From Acidobacteriota bacterium (lineage in GTDB: Bacteria > Acidobacteriota > Terriglobia > Bryobacterales > JACQDG01): a stretch of 17,489 nt of DNA. Of the stretch, positions 7,886 to 13,815 are shown piece after piece. The notes under the pieces were generated by a model that saw only the letters and a program-made list of their open reading frames with translations, was not told the origin of the DNA and searched no databases. The stretch's first letter is position 1, and every line of letters starts with the position of its first letter. The stretch spans positions 1-17,489 of the forward strand of contig JACQDI010000991.1 in the NCBI GenBank assembly GCA_016201195.1, read 5' to 3'. The translations under genes were made by a program, and so were the position numbers.

Positions 7886-9082
7886 TCTGATTCGCGCCGT
7901 TTTCCGGTTGATTGCCGCCAGGTTCGGGACTCCGGCCAGCCCCATATCGAGCGCGAGCTCGGTACGCAGCAACTCCATCACGCGTTCCACGCCGGGCTGG
8001 CCGAAGGCGGTTAAACCGTAGAGGTATGGCCGCGCGATACACACCGCCTTGGCGCCCAGCGCCAGCGCCTTCAGGATATCCGTGCCGCGGCGGAACCCGC
8101 CGTCGATTAGCACCGGGATCTTGCCTTTCACCGCGTCCACTACCTCGGGCAGCGCCTCGATGGTGCCGCCCACGTGGTCCAGTTGCCGCCCGCCGTGGTT
8201 CGAGACGATGACCCCCGAAACGCCGTTTTCCGCCGCCAGCGCGGCGTCTTCGGCAGTGAGGATCCCTTTGAGCACGATGGGCAGCTTGGTCAGCGACCGC
8301 AACTCGCGAACCGTTTCCCACGTCGGCGTAGGAGAGGGCCGCGAGGGGTAAAGGCCCGCCCGCTCCGGGTTGGGCGCGCGCGGCAGCTTACCCCGGGCAT
8401 CCCGCTTGGGAATCCCCGTCTCGCCCCAGGACCGATCGAACTTGTTGCGGATGTTCCGGTCGCGGTGGGAAACGAACATGATGTCCAGCGTGAAACAGAT
8501 ACCCGAACAGCCCTGGGAGTCAAGCTGCTTCACCCAGGCGCGCATGGTCTGCGTGTTCCGCAACTGGGCCCCGGTGGTGACCTGCCACCAGAGGGGCCCC
8601 TTACCCGACTCGACCACTTTCTGGATGCCGCCGTTGGTGATGTGCAGCGCCTTGGCCGCGGCAGCGGCCCGGGCGACCACGTTCTCCCCGTCCGGATAGA
8701 GACAATTTTTGCCTCCCGCCGGGTCGAGCAGGATGGGGTAGTCGAGCTTCTGGCCAAACAGCTCGGTCGAAAGGTCGACCTTGTGTACGTCGACCAACAC
8801 CCGCGGGCGGATGATGATCCGGTCAAAGGCAGCGCGGTTGTCGCGCAGGGCGGCCTCGTCCTCGGAGCCGCCGGCCAGATAATCATAGGCCAGCTTATCC
8901 AGTTTGGCCTTGGCCAGCGGCTCAAAATCCATCACGCACGCCGGCTCGAGCACGGGATCGTCGGCCGGGGCGGAGGGGGTGGAGGATGCGGGCTTGGTCT
9001 GGGCAACCGCTGACTGCACCAGGGGCGAGGCGCTGACCAGGGCAACCAAACTTTTTACCGCGTTTCGCCGGTTCAACCGCAT
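7883..9082 (-). CDS. Exported FMN-dependent alpha-hydroxy-acid oxidase/dehydrogenase-like protein
   Basis: This 399-residue protein belongs to the glycolate oxidase/lactate dehydrogenase (LldD) flavoprotein family. Visible landmarks are YDYLAGGSEDE (66-76), RDRNIRNKF (207-215), LKG with K272, the catalytic-histidine motif SNHGGRQLD (H296) and the FMN-phosphate region DGGFRRGTD...ALGAKAV (327-347). The N-terminus MRLNRRNAVKSLVALVSAS resembles a twin-arginine signal, which would export it with FMN bound; most relatives are cytoplasmic. The usual QLY active-site tyrosine segment reads WWQVTT (165-170), so the substrate may differ. ATG 9082 was chosen because it starts the Tat-like signal; TTG 9097 lies inside a hairpin repeat. 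No clear Shine-Dalgarno precedes either. It is the first gene of the minus-strand cluster, and its TGA lies in repeat copy A. Confidence 0.88.
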   Translation of the reverse strand: MRLNRRNAVKSLVALVSASPLVQSAVAQTKPASSTPSAPADDPVLEPACVMDFEPLAKAKLDKLAYDYLAGGSEDEAALRDNRAAFDRIIIRPRVLVDVHKVDLSTELFGQKLDYPILLDPAGGKNCLYPDGENVVARAAAAAKALHITNGGIQKVVESGKGPLWWQVTTGAQLRNTQTMRAWVKQLDSQGCSGICFTLDIMFVSHRDRNIRNKFDRSWGETGIPKRDARGKLPRAPNPERAGLYPSRPSPTPTWETVRELRSLTKLPIVLKGILTAEDAALAAENGVSGVIVSNHGGRQLDHVGGTIEALPEVVDAVKGKIPVLIDGGFRRGTDILKALALGAKAVCIARPYLYGLTAFGQPGVERVMELLRTELALDMGLAGVPNLAAINRKTARIR

Positions 9083-9091
9083 GCGCTTGTG

Positions 9092-9112
9092 GGGCAAGCC
9101 AGAGGCTTACCC
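9092..9112. repeat. GGGCAAGCC hairpin, dispersed repeat copy 2
   Basis: GGGCAAGCC (9092-9100), AGA, GGCTTACCC (9104-9112): the same element as 6426-6446 with one change in the second arm, and the following CCTAC is shared too. On the minus strand the change leaves a G-U pair, so the RNA hairpin persists. It lies 9 bases upstream of the flavoprotein ATG, in its 5' leader, where a ribosome-binding site would be expected and none is clear. Confidence 0.7.
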
Positions 9113-9159
9113 TACGCGCTTTGTAACATCCTGGGGGGCCAATTGCAATCAGCCGGCCC

Positions 9160-9198
9160 GAAAATTTCCTGAAAATTTCACTGGACAGCACCCTGTCC
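9160..9198. promoter_or_regulatory. Divergent intergenic region with tandem GAAAATTTC boxes and a GGACAG palindrome
   Basis: Between the divergent flavoprotein (minus) and mltD (plus) genes there are two identical GAAAATTTC boxes (9160-9168 and 9171-9179). Their starts are 11 bases apart, about one helical turn. A perfect inverted repeat follows, GGACAG (9183-9188) and CTGTCC (9193-9198). These look like protein-binding sites, but no convincing -35/-10 pair could be placed. The rest of the 174-base gap shows nothing clear. Confidence 0.35.
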
Positions 9199-9256
9199 GA
9201 TTTGTTAGCATGACCCCTTTCGTTGTCATTTTTTGGCTGGTTTCGCACGGAGTGGG

Positions 9257-10918
9257 ATGGCAAAGGTTAGGTTCACTGGCGGCGCGGTGTTGTTAGCGGG
9301 GGCGGCGGTAGTGCTGGCTTCCTGCGGAGGCGCCATCGTCCAGCGGTCTGCCCTGGTGGCGGCCGCGCCGCGACCGTGGGTACCGCAACCGGTGGCCTTG
9401 GCTCCGCGCCTTCTGGATGCGCCGCCCGCGCTGGCCCCCACCCCGCCGGAGAAAGACCCCGCCGTCCAGTTGATCCACCAAAGCCAGCACAACCAGAGCC
9501 TGCTCAGAACCGAGAGGTTGATGGAAGAGTTTCGGGCCCAGGAGCTGGAGTTGTGGAAACAGGGCCCGGCCATCTCGGCCCAGCGGTCCGAGCCGCTGCT
9601 TCTCGAGGACGTCCTGCGGCTCAACATCCAGGACGACCCTCGGGTTTCGCCGGAGCTGCAAAAGCTGCTGCTGGCCACCAAGTCCGACCTGCCCTTGACG
9701 CTGAATGAGCACGTCCTGCGCTTCGTGAACTACTTCCGCGGCCGCGGGGCCAACACCCTGCGCGCCAGTTGGCGGCGATCCGGCAGCTACCGGGACATGA
9801 TCTCGCGGATCCTGGCCGAAGAAGGCGTGCCGCAGGACTTGATCTACCTGGTCCAGGCCGAATCGGGCTTCCGGCCGGGAGCCCGCTCCTCGAAGAAGGC
9901 CACCGGCATGTGGCAGTTCGTAGCGGGGAGAGGGCGCGAATACGGGTTAAACCAGAACCGGCAGGTGGACGAGCGGCTCGATCCGGAGAAGGCCACCCGG
10001 GCCGCCGCCCGGCACTTGGCCGACCTCTACACCCAGTTCGGCAACTGGTATTTGGCCATGGCCGCGTACAACTGCGGCCCCGGTGGGGTCCAGCGGGCGG
10101 TGGAGCGGACTGGCTACGCGGACTATTGGGAATTCGTGCGGCGGGGTGTGTTACCCCGGGAAACGGCCAACTACGTGCCGGCCATCCTGGCCATGGCGCT
10201 GCTCGCGAAGAACGCCGACGCCTTCCGGTTGAACGACGTGGTGCCGGAAAACCGCATCGATTACGACACGGTCCAAACCCGTTCCCGCATTAGCGTGAAC
10301 CTGATCGCCGACGCGACCGGGGCTTCGTTGGCTCGCATCAAGCAACTGAATCCGGCGCTGCTCGGCCGTGCGACCCCGGACGGTCCCTACGCGCTGCGGA
10401 TCCCCAAGGACAGCGTGGAGCGGTTCGAGCAGGAAATCGCTGCCGTTCCCGAAGCCCGCCGGCAGAGCTGGCGCCGGCACCAGGTGCGGAGCGGGGAGAC
10501 CCTGACCCAGATTGCCGCCCAGTACAAGGTGAAGGTCCAGGAGATTTCGATGGTGAACCAGCTCGGGTCCGGTGGCCTGAAGGCGGGCGAGCGGATCACC
10601 ATCCCGGTCCCGTTCCGCCCGGAGGTGGTTCGCACGGCGGCCAGGACCCCTGCTGGGGCAGCCCCTGCCCGGGCATCCACTGCGGCCGCTGCCGGGTCCG
10701 GCCGGACCCACCTGATCCGATACCGGGTGCGCAGCGGGGACACGCTGGGCATCATCGCCGGGCGTTACCGGGTGCGTGTGGCGCAAATCCAGGGTTGGAA
10801 CCACATGAGGGGGAGCCGGCTCCAGGCAGGGCAGGTCTTGAGCATCTGGGCGCCTGGGGCGGGCCCGGCTCCCACCCGCGCTGCGGCTGGTCCGGCGCCT
10901 GCCGGCGTCACCAACTAG
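9257..10918 (+). CDS. mltD: Membrane-bound lytic murein transglycosylase D
   Basis: This is a 553-residue lipoprotein that cleaves peptidoglycan glycan strands. The signal peptide ends in a lipobox (VLASC, C23). A Pro/Ala-rich linker leads to the SLT domain (about 180-330), with catalytic E202 in QAESGF and the downstream TGMWQF (216-221) and AAYNCGPG (269-276) motifs. Two LysM peptidoglycan-binding domains follow: about 408-450 (HQVRSGETLTQIAAQY) and about 488-531 (RYRVRSGDTLGIIAGRY), joined by an Ala-rich linker. ATG 9257 follows GGAG (9249-9252) and starts the lipoprotein signal directly; an upstream in-frame TTG (9233) is less likely. Domain order and length fit MltD. It appears to be transcribed alone. 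Confidence 0.95.
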   Translation: MAKVRFTGGAVLLAGAAVVLASCGGAIVQRSALVAAAPRPWVPQPVALAPRLLDAPPALAPTPPEKDPAVQLIHQSQHNQSLLRTERLMEEFRAQELELWKQGPAISAQRSEPLLLEDVLRLNIQDDPRVSPELQKLLLATKSDLPLTLNEHVLRFVNYFRGRGANTLRASWRRSGSYRDMISRILAEEGVPQDLIYLVQAESGFRPGARSSKKATGMWQFVAGRGREYGLNQNRQVDERLDPEKATRAAARHLADLYTQFGNWYLAMAAYNCGPGGVQRAVERTGYADYWEFVRRGVLPRETANYVPAILAMALLAKNADAFRLNDVVPENRIDYDTVQTRSRISVNLIADATGASLARIKQLNPALLGRATPDGPYALRIPKDSVERFEQEIAAVPEARRQSWRRHQVRSGETLTQIAAQYKVKVQEISMVNQLGSGGLKAGERITIPVPFRPEVVRTAARTPAGAAPARASTAAAAGSGRTHLIRYRVRSGDTLGIIAGRYRVRVAQIQGWNHMRGSRLQAGQVLSIWAPGAGPAPTRAAAGPAPAGVTN

Positions 10919-11047
10919 TACCCGCTGTTTTTTTTAAATTTTTTTCTGCCCTTGCTTGCCTCCTTCCGAAAAAGCGTTATTCTATAGTTCCTTAGCCTTG
11001 CGAAGGCTGAGTCGGCTCCGTAGATGATGTAAATTCATTCAACTGAT

Positions 11048-11076
11048 GCCGGCGTCGGAGGACGCCGGCCAGGAGG
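11048..11076 (+). promoter_or_regulatory. 5' leader hairpin and strong Shine-Dalgarno of the H1-like gene
   Basis: GCCGGCGTC (11048-11056) and GACGCCGGC (11061-11069) form a perfect 9-bp GC-rich stem with a GGAG loop. It ends one base before the Shine-Dalgarno AGGAGG (11071-11076), seven bases from the ATG at 11084. A second small hairpin, AGCCTT/AAGGCT (10994-11008), and a possible -10 TATAGT (10983-10988, no good -35) lie upstream. The stem could influence ribosome access or mRNA stability; this is inference. Confidence 0.5.
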
Positions 11077-11083
11077 CAGGGAT

Positions 11084-11572
11084 ATGGCGTTTCGCGACCC
11101 CGATACCTTTGGTTTAAACGACGAAGAGATGGAAGAGTGCCCTGAATTGGACGAGGAGGCCGGCTTCGAGCACGAAGCAGAGGAGGAACCGGAAGCGGAG
11201 GCGGAGGACACGCGAACGGGCGTTCCCTTGATCCAGCAGCCTGCGCCGCCAGCCCCAGCGGCGCCGCCACCCGCCGCGAAGCCGGGTCCACCGCCGGCCA
11301 AGAAACCGGCCAAGAAAGCCAAGGCCGCCGCTCCCAAGAAGAAGGCAGCCCAGAAAGCGGCCCCCAAGAAAGTCGCTAAGAAAGCCAAGCCGAAGGCGGT
11401 CAAGAAGGCCGCGCCGAGGAAGGCCGCCAAGAAGGCCAAGCCGAAGAAGGCCGCCAAGAAAGCAGCGAAAAAGGCAGCCCCCAAGAAAGCGGCTAAGCGC
11501 GGCGCGGCGAAGAAGGGCCCTAAAAAGACGAGCGCCAAGAAGAAGGGCGGCAAGAAGGGCAAGAAGCGCTAG
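11084..11572 (+). CDS. Histone-H1-like lysine/alanine-rich protein with acidic N-terminus
   Basis: This 162-residue protein has three compositional zones: acidic residues 1-46 (EEMEECPELDEEAGFE style), a Pro/Ala linker (about 47-75), and a Lys/Ala tail to the end built of repeating AAPKKAAKK-like units. Such tails resemble eukaryotic H1, chlamydial Hc1 and bacterial HU or AlgP C-termini and bind nucleic acids electrostatically. No folded DNA-binding domain is present. The start has a strong AGGAGG. It is probably nucleoid-associated or RNA-binding. The acidic head may shield the tail in cis; that is inference. Confidence 0.75.
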   Translation: MAFRDPDTFGLNDEEMEECPELDEEAGFEHEAEEEPEAEAEDTRTGVPLIQQPAPPAPAAPPPAAKPGPPPAKKPAKKAKAAAPKKKAAQKAAPKKVAKKAKPKAVKKAAPRKAAKKAKPKKAAKKAAKKAAPKKAAKRGAAKKGPKKTSAKKKGGKKGKKR

Positions 11573-11599
11573 AAGCGCTCACGCGCACGCCGGTGAGGA

Positions 11600-11624
11600 C
11601 CCCGGGGCCACTCGCGCCCCGGGG
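11600..11624. terminator. GC-rich hairpin between convergent genes
   Basis: CCCCGGGGC (11600-11608) and GCCCCGGGG (11616-11624) form a perfect 9-bp stem with a seven-base loop. It lies between the ends of the H1-like gene (plus) and the 71-residue gene (minus), where a two-way terminator is expected. There is no T-run, so it may act by blocking or protecting 3' ends and not as a classic intrinsic terminator. Confidence 0.5.
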
Positions 11625-11640
11625 CCCCCTGCCTGCCTCT

Positions 11641-11856
11641 TCACTTCTGTTTTTCCACAAATTCCCGGCACTTTTCATACAACTGGAGCAGGCTCTCCGC
11701 GTACTCCTCGTTAGCGCGGGCAGCCGGCTTGCCGGAAAAACCGGCTCCGCTCTGCACCTTGCCGTAGCCGCTGGTGGAGGCGATGAATTTCATCAGGTCC
11801 AAAGCAATATCTTCCGTACGCCGGGCGCCGATGGTGGTGGTGACTATGTCGGACAT
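11641..11856 (-). CDS. Small conserved-looking protein of unknown function (71 aa)
   Basis: It starts MSDIVTTTIGARRTEDIALD and ends in a predicted amphipathic helix (EEYAESLLQLYEKCREFVEKQK core, LLQLYEKCREFVEKQK). There is no TM segment, signal or recognised domain. ATG 11856 was chosen because GGAG lies eight bases upstream on the minus strand, and the longer in-frame extension is translated from an intergenic palindromic repeat. It is divergent from the HipA-like kinase gene, with only the repeat and about 20 bases between them. A helical partner or regulator is possible, but no function can be read from the sequence. Confidence 0.65.
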   Translation of the reverse strand: MSDIVTTTIGARRTEDIALDLMKFIASTSGYGKVQSGAGFSGKPAARANEEYAESLLQLYEKCREFVEKQK

Positions 11857-11873
11857 AAGATGGTCTCCGTTCA

Positions 11874-11940
11874 GGTGGATCGTAGATCGTGGAATGTAGA
11901 TGGCGGGCCCGCGGTCCACGATCTACGTTCCACCATCCAC
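11874..11940. repeat. GTGGAT/GTAGAT-type palindromic repeat with GCGGGCCCGC core
   Basis: The left arm (11874-11900) alternates GTGGAT, CGTAGAT, CGTGGA and GTAGAT units. The right arm (11914-11940) carries their complements (CCACG, ATCTACG, TTCCACC, ATCCAC). The centre is the perfect palindrome GCGGGCCCGC (11903-11912). It fills most of the gap between the divergent 71-residue and HipA-like genes. The sequence is unrelated to the GTGATTTG family, but the design is the same. Confidence 0.75.
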
Positions 11941-11961
11941 ATGTTTATTGTATGATGAGGT

Positions 11962-12801
11962 TTGCCCGTAACCGCCCGTCAGCACTTCGCGCGGATGCGC
12001 GGGGGGGCGCAGGCCCAGCTTCTGCTGGCCGACGACGGAAACTACTACATCGTCAAGTTCCAGAACAACCCCCAGCACCGCCGCGTGCTGGTCAATGAGC
12101 TGGTGTCTCACATATTGCTGAGACACTTGCAGCTCCCCGTGCCGCACGGCGAGATCGTGGAGGTGCCGCCGGAGTTGATCTCGGGCTCGCCGGAACTGTA
12201 CATGGAATGCGGCGGCCGGCGCTTCCCCTGCGCCGCGGGACCCCAGTTCGGGTCCCGTTATCCGGCCGCCGACCCCTCCCGCCGGCCGGTGTACGACTAC
12301 GTCCCCGACGCCCTGTTGCGCGAGGTGGTGAACGCCGATTGTTTCCTGGGGATGGTGGCGTTCGACAAGTGGGTGTCGAACGCCGACGGCCGGCAGGCCG
12401 TCTTCTTTCGGGACCGGGTCGGGGCGTGGCGCCCGGCGGCCAGCGGGGGCGATCCCCACCAGCAGGGCTTTGTGGCGGTCATGATCGACCACGGGTTCGC
12501 CTTTACCGCCCAGCAGTGGACCTTCCGCGACGCGCCGCAGATTGGACTCTACCCGCGCCCCTGGCTTTACGAGCGGGTCACCGGCTACGGCTCGTTTGAG
12601 CCGTGGCTGGGGTGGATTCAAGAGTTCAGCCTGGAGGTGCTGGATGACGCTTACAAGGCTGTTCCGCCGGAATGGTACGAAGGCGACATGCCGGCGCTGG
12701 AGCAGTTGCTCGAAAAACTCTACGCCCGGCGAAAGGGGGTTGCCGAGTTGGTGCGGGCGGCCAAGAACGGGCCGCGAAATCCCTTTCCGAACTGGAGCTG
12801 A
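11962..12801 (+). CDS. HipA-like kinase family protein
   Basis: This 279-residue protein has features of the HipA/PI3-4-kinase-like fold: a glycine-rich RMRGGAQAQLL (11-21), YYIVKFQNN with the likely ATP-binding K32, and RVLVNEL (41-47). A catalytic-loop-like FDKWVSNADGRQ (134-145) and a metal-binding IDHGFAF (175-181) follow. It is shorter than HipA toxins (about 440 residues) and lacks their N-subdomain, so it belongs to a separate small HipA-like group that in my recollection is often found beside DUF3037 genes. The start is probably TTG 11962 because the residues before RMRGGAQ look conserved; GAGG lies immediately upstream with poor spacing. ATG 11995 is the alternative. The substrate is unknown. 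Confidence 0.75.
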   Translation: MPVTARQHFARMRGGAQAQLLLADDGNYYIVKFQNNPQHRRVLVNELVSHILLRHLQLPVPHGEIVEVPPELISGSPELYMECGGRRFPCAAGPQFGSRYPAADPSRRPVYDYVPDALLREVVNADCFLGMVAFDKWVSNADGRQAVFFRDRVGAWRPAASGGDPHQQGFVAVMIDHGFAFTAQQWTFRDAPQIGLYPRPWLYERVTGYGSFEPWLGWIQEFSLEVLDDAYKAVPPEWYEGDMPALEQLLEKLYARRKGVAELVRAAKNGPRNPFPNWS

Positions 12802-12805
12802 GATC

Positions 12806-12911
12806 ATTTGGTGATTTTATGATTTGGTGATTTGGTGATTGGAAAACCGAAGTCTCGGCCGCCGGGCTGGGTTTCAAATCACCAAATCACCAAATCATAA
12901 AATCACCAAAT
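12806..12911. repeat. GTGATTTG-type palindromic repeat, copy B
   Basis: The arms 12806-12840 and 12877-12911 are perfect reverse complements over 35 bases, including the off-pattern TTTTATG/CATAAAA variant unit. The centre holds CGGCCG (12856-12861). It starts 4 bases after the HipA-like stop codon and reaches the DUF3037 gene, overlapping its first possible ATG (12910). Confidence 0.95.
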
Positions 12912-12921
12912 GGCAGGCTTT

Positions 12922-13689
12922 ATGAATTACAAATATCAGCTCTTGCGTTACATGCCCAACCGGCTTTCCGGGGAGGCCTACAACCTGGCCGTGCTCCTCT
13001 ATGACGGAGGGGGCGGGCTCGTGGATGCTCGCTTCACGCCGGACTTTGTCCGGCTCCGATCGAATCCCCTGGCGGATCTCGCCTATCTGCACACGCTGCG
13101 CCAGGAGTTTGAGGACCGGCGTCTGGCGGGTGAGGGATTCTCTCACTACGTCGAGGAACTCGGGCGGGATCTCTCGCAGGCGTTGCAGCTTTCCGAAGAG
13201 AAGTTTTTCCTGGGCGGCGAGGCGCTCGAGGAAGTGGAGCAGCTGGCGAAGATCTACCTGGCCACTCCCCGGCGCGCGGAGCTCGGCCGTCCCGCCGAAT
13301 CCCGGCCCGGAACGCGGCGGTGGGTTCTGGGGCGCATGCGGGAGACGTTCGAGCTGTATCATCTGGCCGGGCGGCTGGAGCCGGAGGTGGCCGTGGGCGG
13401 CTTCGTCAGCCCCCGGTTTTCCTTCCATGTCGATTACGCCTACAAGCCCAACGGGACCACGAACTACCTCCACGCCCTCTCGCTCGAGCACGATGTGGCC
13501 GACGCCGGCCGCCTCTGCTTTGTTTTCGACCGCATCCGCGCCCAGGCGCCCGCCGCCATGACCGCCGTGGTCGCCGACGGCATTCCCGAGGATACCCGCA
13601 CCCTGCTCGCGTCGAGCCAGATCCAGGCGTGGCCGGTGTCGAAACTGGATGAGCTGGCCCTGCAAGTGAGGGAGCAGCTGGGACTGTGA
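12922..13689 (+). CDS. DUF3037-family protein
   Basis: This 255-residue protein begins MNYKYQLLRYMPNRLSGEAYNLAVLLYD, matching my memory of the DUF3037 opening (Y...LLRYxPxxxxGExxNxxVxL; motif shown by key residues Y5, R9, Y10, P12, E18, N21). The C-terminal half is longer than the usual DUF3037 core and unrecognised. ATG 12922 was preferred over ATG 12910 because it has GGCAGG just upstream and fits the family N-terminus, whereas 12910 lies in the repeat. No enzyme motif is visible. It follows the HipA-like kinase, separated only by repeat copy B, so a shared function is likely but unproven. Confidence 0.75.
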   Translation: MNYKYQLLRYMPNRLSGEAYNLAVLLYDGGGGLVDARFTPDFVRLRSNPLADLAYLHTLRQEFEDRRLAGEGFSHYVEELGRDLSQALQLSEEKFFLGGEALEEVEQLAKIYLATPRRAELGRPAESRPGTRRWVLGRMRETFELYHLAGRLEPEVAVGGFVSPRFSFHVDYAYKPNGTTNYLHALSLEHDVADAGRLCFVFDRIRAQAPAAMTAVVADGIPEDTRTLLASSQIQAWPVSKLDELALQVREQLGL

Positions 13690-13690
13690 A

Positions 13691-13794
13691 CATTTGTGAT
13701 TTTAGGATTTGTGATTTGTTGATTTGAAAAAACCATCACGGCCGGAGCCTTGGGTTTGCAGTCACCAAATCACCAAATCCCCCAATCACCAAAT
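13691..13794. repeat. GTGATTTG-type palindromic repeat, copy C
   Basis: The left arm (13691-13726) and right arm (13759-13794) are imperfect inverted repeats of 7-8-bp units (TTGTGATT / AATCACCAA). The centre holds CGGCCG (13739-13744). It starts one base after the DUF3037 stop and ends 21 bases before the tldD start. The right arm has decayed to a CCCCC stretch. Confidence 0.85.
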
Positions 13795-13815
13795 GGCTCG
13801 TGTTACCCTGAGATT

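Noticed and set aside
7814..8021. Short open frames with KSPNHQITKSPN-like peptides
   Set aside because: They are translations of repeat copy A. Similar N-terminal extensions on the tldD frame and ahead of the 71-residue protein come from other repeats and were trimmed.
10928..10945. T-rich tract after mltD as an intrinsic terminator
   Set aside because: The tract (T8, AAA, T7) is striking, but the nearest stem (CCGGC/GCCGG at 10892-10905) is weak, lies within the coding region and is 22 bases upstream, so a standard terminator is not supported.
11035..11562. Hydrophobic Phe/Leu/Ala-rich minus-strand frame opposite the H1-like gene
   Set aside because: It is the antisense of Lys/Ala codons (AAG/GCC read as CTT/GGC), so the apparent membrane protein is a composition artefact.
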